Of a DNA stretch of 64,000 bases, positions 63,521 to 64,000 are shown piece by piece. The notes beneath the pieces were generated by a model, which worked only from the letters and a program-made list of their open reading frames with translations, had not been told where the DNA came from and did no database searches. Location of the stretch: NCBI RefSeq assembly GCF_027744825.2, contig NC_071337.1, positions 10,293,031 to 10,357,030 of the forward strand, written 5' to 3'. Numbering within the stretch: position 1 is the first letter of the stretch; every line of letters begins with the position of its first letter. This DNA is from Synchiropus splendidus. Lineage: Eukaryota > Chordata > Actinopteri > Syngnathiformes > Callionymidae. Made by a program: the position numbers and the translations under genes.

Positions 63521-64000
63521 TTAATAGGATTTACATTTGCTCTTCGTCGTGATGAGTCAGGTGTTTACAAATTCAGGCCTTGAAGTCCTTTTTTTTTTGA
63601 GTAATGTCTTGAGACAAACAGTAGGTTAATCCGACTTAAAGTAGTATTCTTTTAGTTACTAGTTGCACGCAAGTTAAAGTTGTGTTCAGAAGAATACAAA
63701 TGTATTGCTTGCTTCAGCTGTCGACGTGTATTTCAACACAGTACACTGTCTATCTATTTTGCTCGCTCTTGTTGAATGTCCCATTCGGCAAAAACACATT
63801 TCTGAGACATGATCTCACACTTTTTAAAGCTCAAAATATGTGTATTTTATCTTTGGCTCTCATTTCACGAATTTGCATTCTGGTTATAAAACACAAATAC
63901 ACAACTATTCAGTCCGCTAGTATTTTCTTTTCATATTAAGACTGACCAATTTTTCGAAGAACAATGTTTCATTTTTCCCTTTTATCAAATTATTAATTTT
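63521..64000. other. Non-coding, nothing recognised
   Basis: AT-rich sequence to the window edge. Confidence 0.3.

Overview
This is eukaryotic genomic DNA, almost certainly from a teleost fish. The evidence is a spliced vertebrate gene with GT-AG introns, long AT-rich non-coding tracts, dinucleotide microsatellites, and a fish-type repeat load: RTE/Rex3-like and L2-like LINE fragments, hAT-like and Tc1/mariner-like DNA transposon remnants, and short solo LTRs. The repeat style looks percomorph-like, but the species cannot be read from the window.

Only one protein-coding gene can be supported: sem1 (DSS1/SHFM1/Rpn15), on the + strand at 12867-15582. It has three coding exons, encodes 70 residues, and is intact from start to stop. 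It has a promoter with an NRF1-like and an ETS-like site and a 3'UTR with AATAAA signals. None of the other open frames has a recognisable domain. Most lie in repeats or low-complexity sequence.

Layout: 1-12.7 kb is non-coding upstream sequence with one LTR copy, an hAT MITE, a perfect hairpin, L2 pieces and the first copy of an unidentified two-copy repeat. 12.7-15.9 kb is sem1. 15.9-64 kb is a 48-kb gene desert. The desert alternates between unique, CNE-like blocks (for example 24.2-24.5, 29.3-29.8, 39.6-39.8, 41.7-42.3 and 50.0-50.3 kb) and insertions. The insertions include further LTRs at 38.3, 40.6, 43.9 and 49.4 kb, RTE fragments at 23.3, 35.1 and 46.7 kb, hAT elements at 23.1, 49.1, 50.7 and 55.2 kb, a TIR element at 59.9 kb and a 28S rRNA-derived fragment at 61.4 kb.

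Context: in mammals SEM1 lies in a gene-poor interval between SLC25A13/DYNC1I1 and DLX6/DLX5 that carries long-range DLX5/6 enhancers (the split hand/foot malformation 1 locus). If synteny holds, the dlx6a/dlx5a pair lies to the left of base 1 and slc25a13 to the right of base 64000. The unique blocks here would then be candidate dlx5/6 regulatory elements. That is inference from synteny. No dlx exon is present, and conservation could not be tested here.
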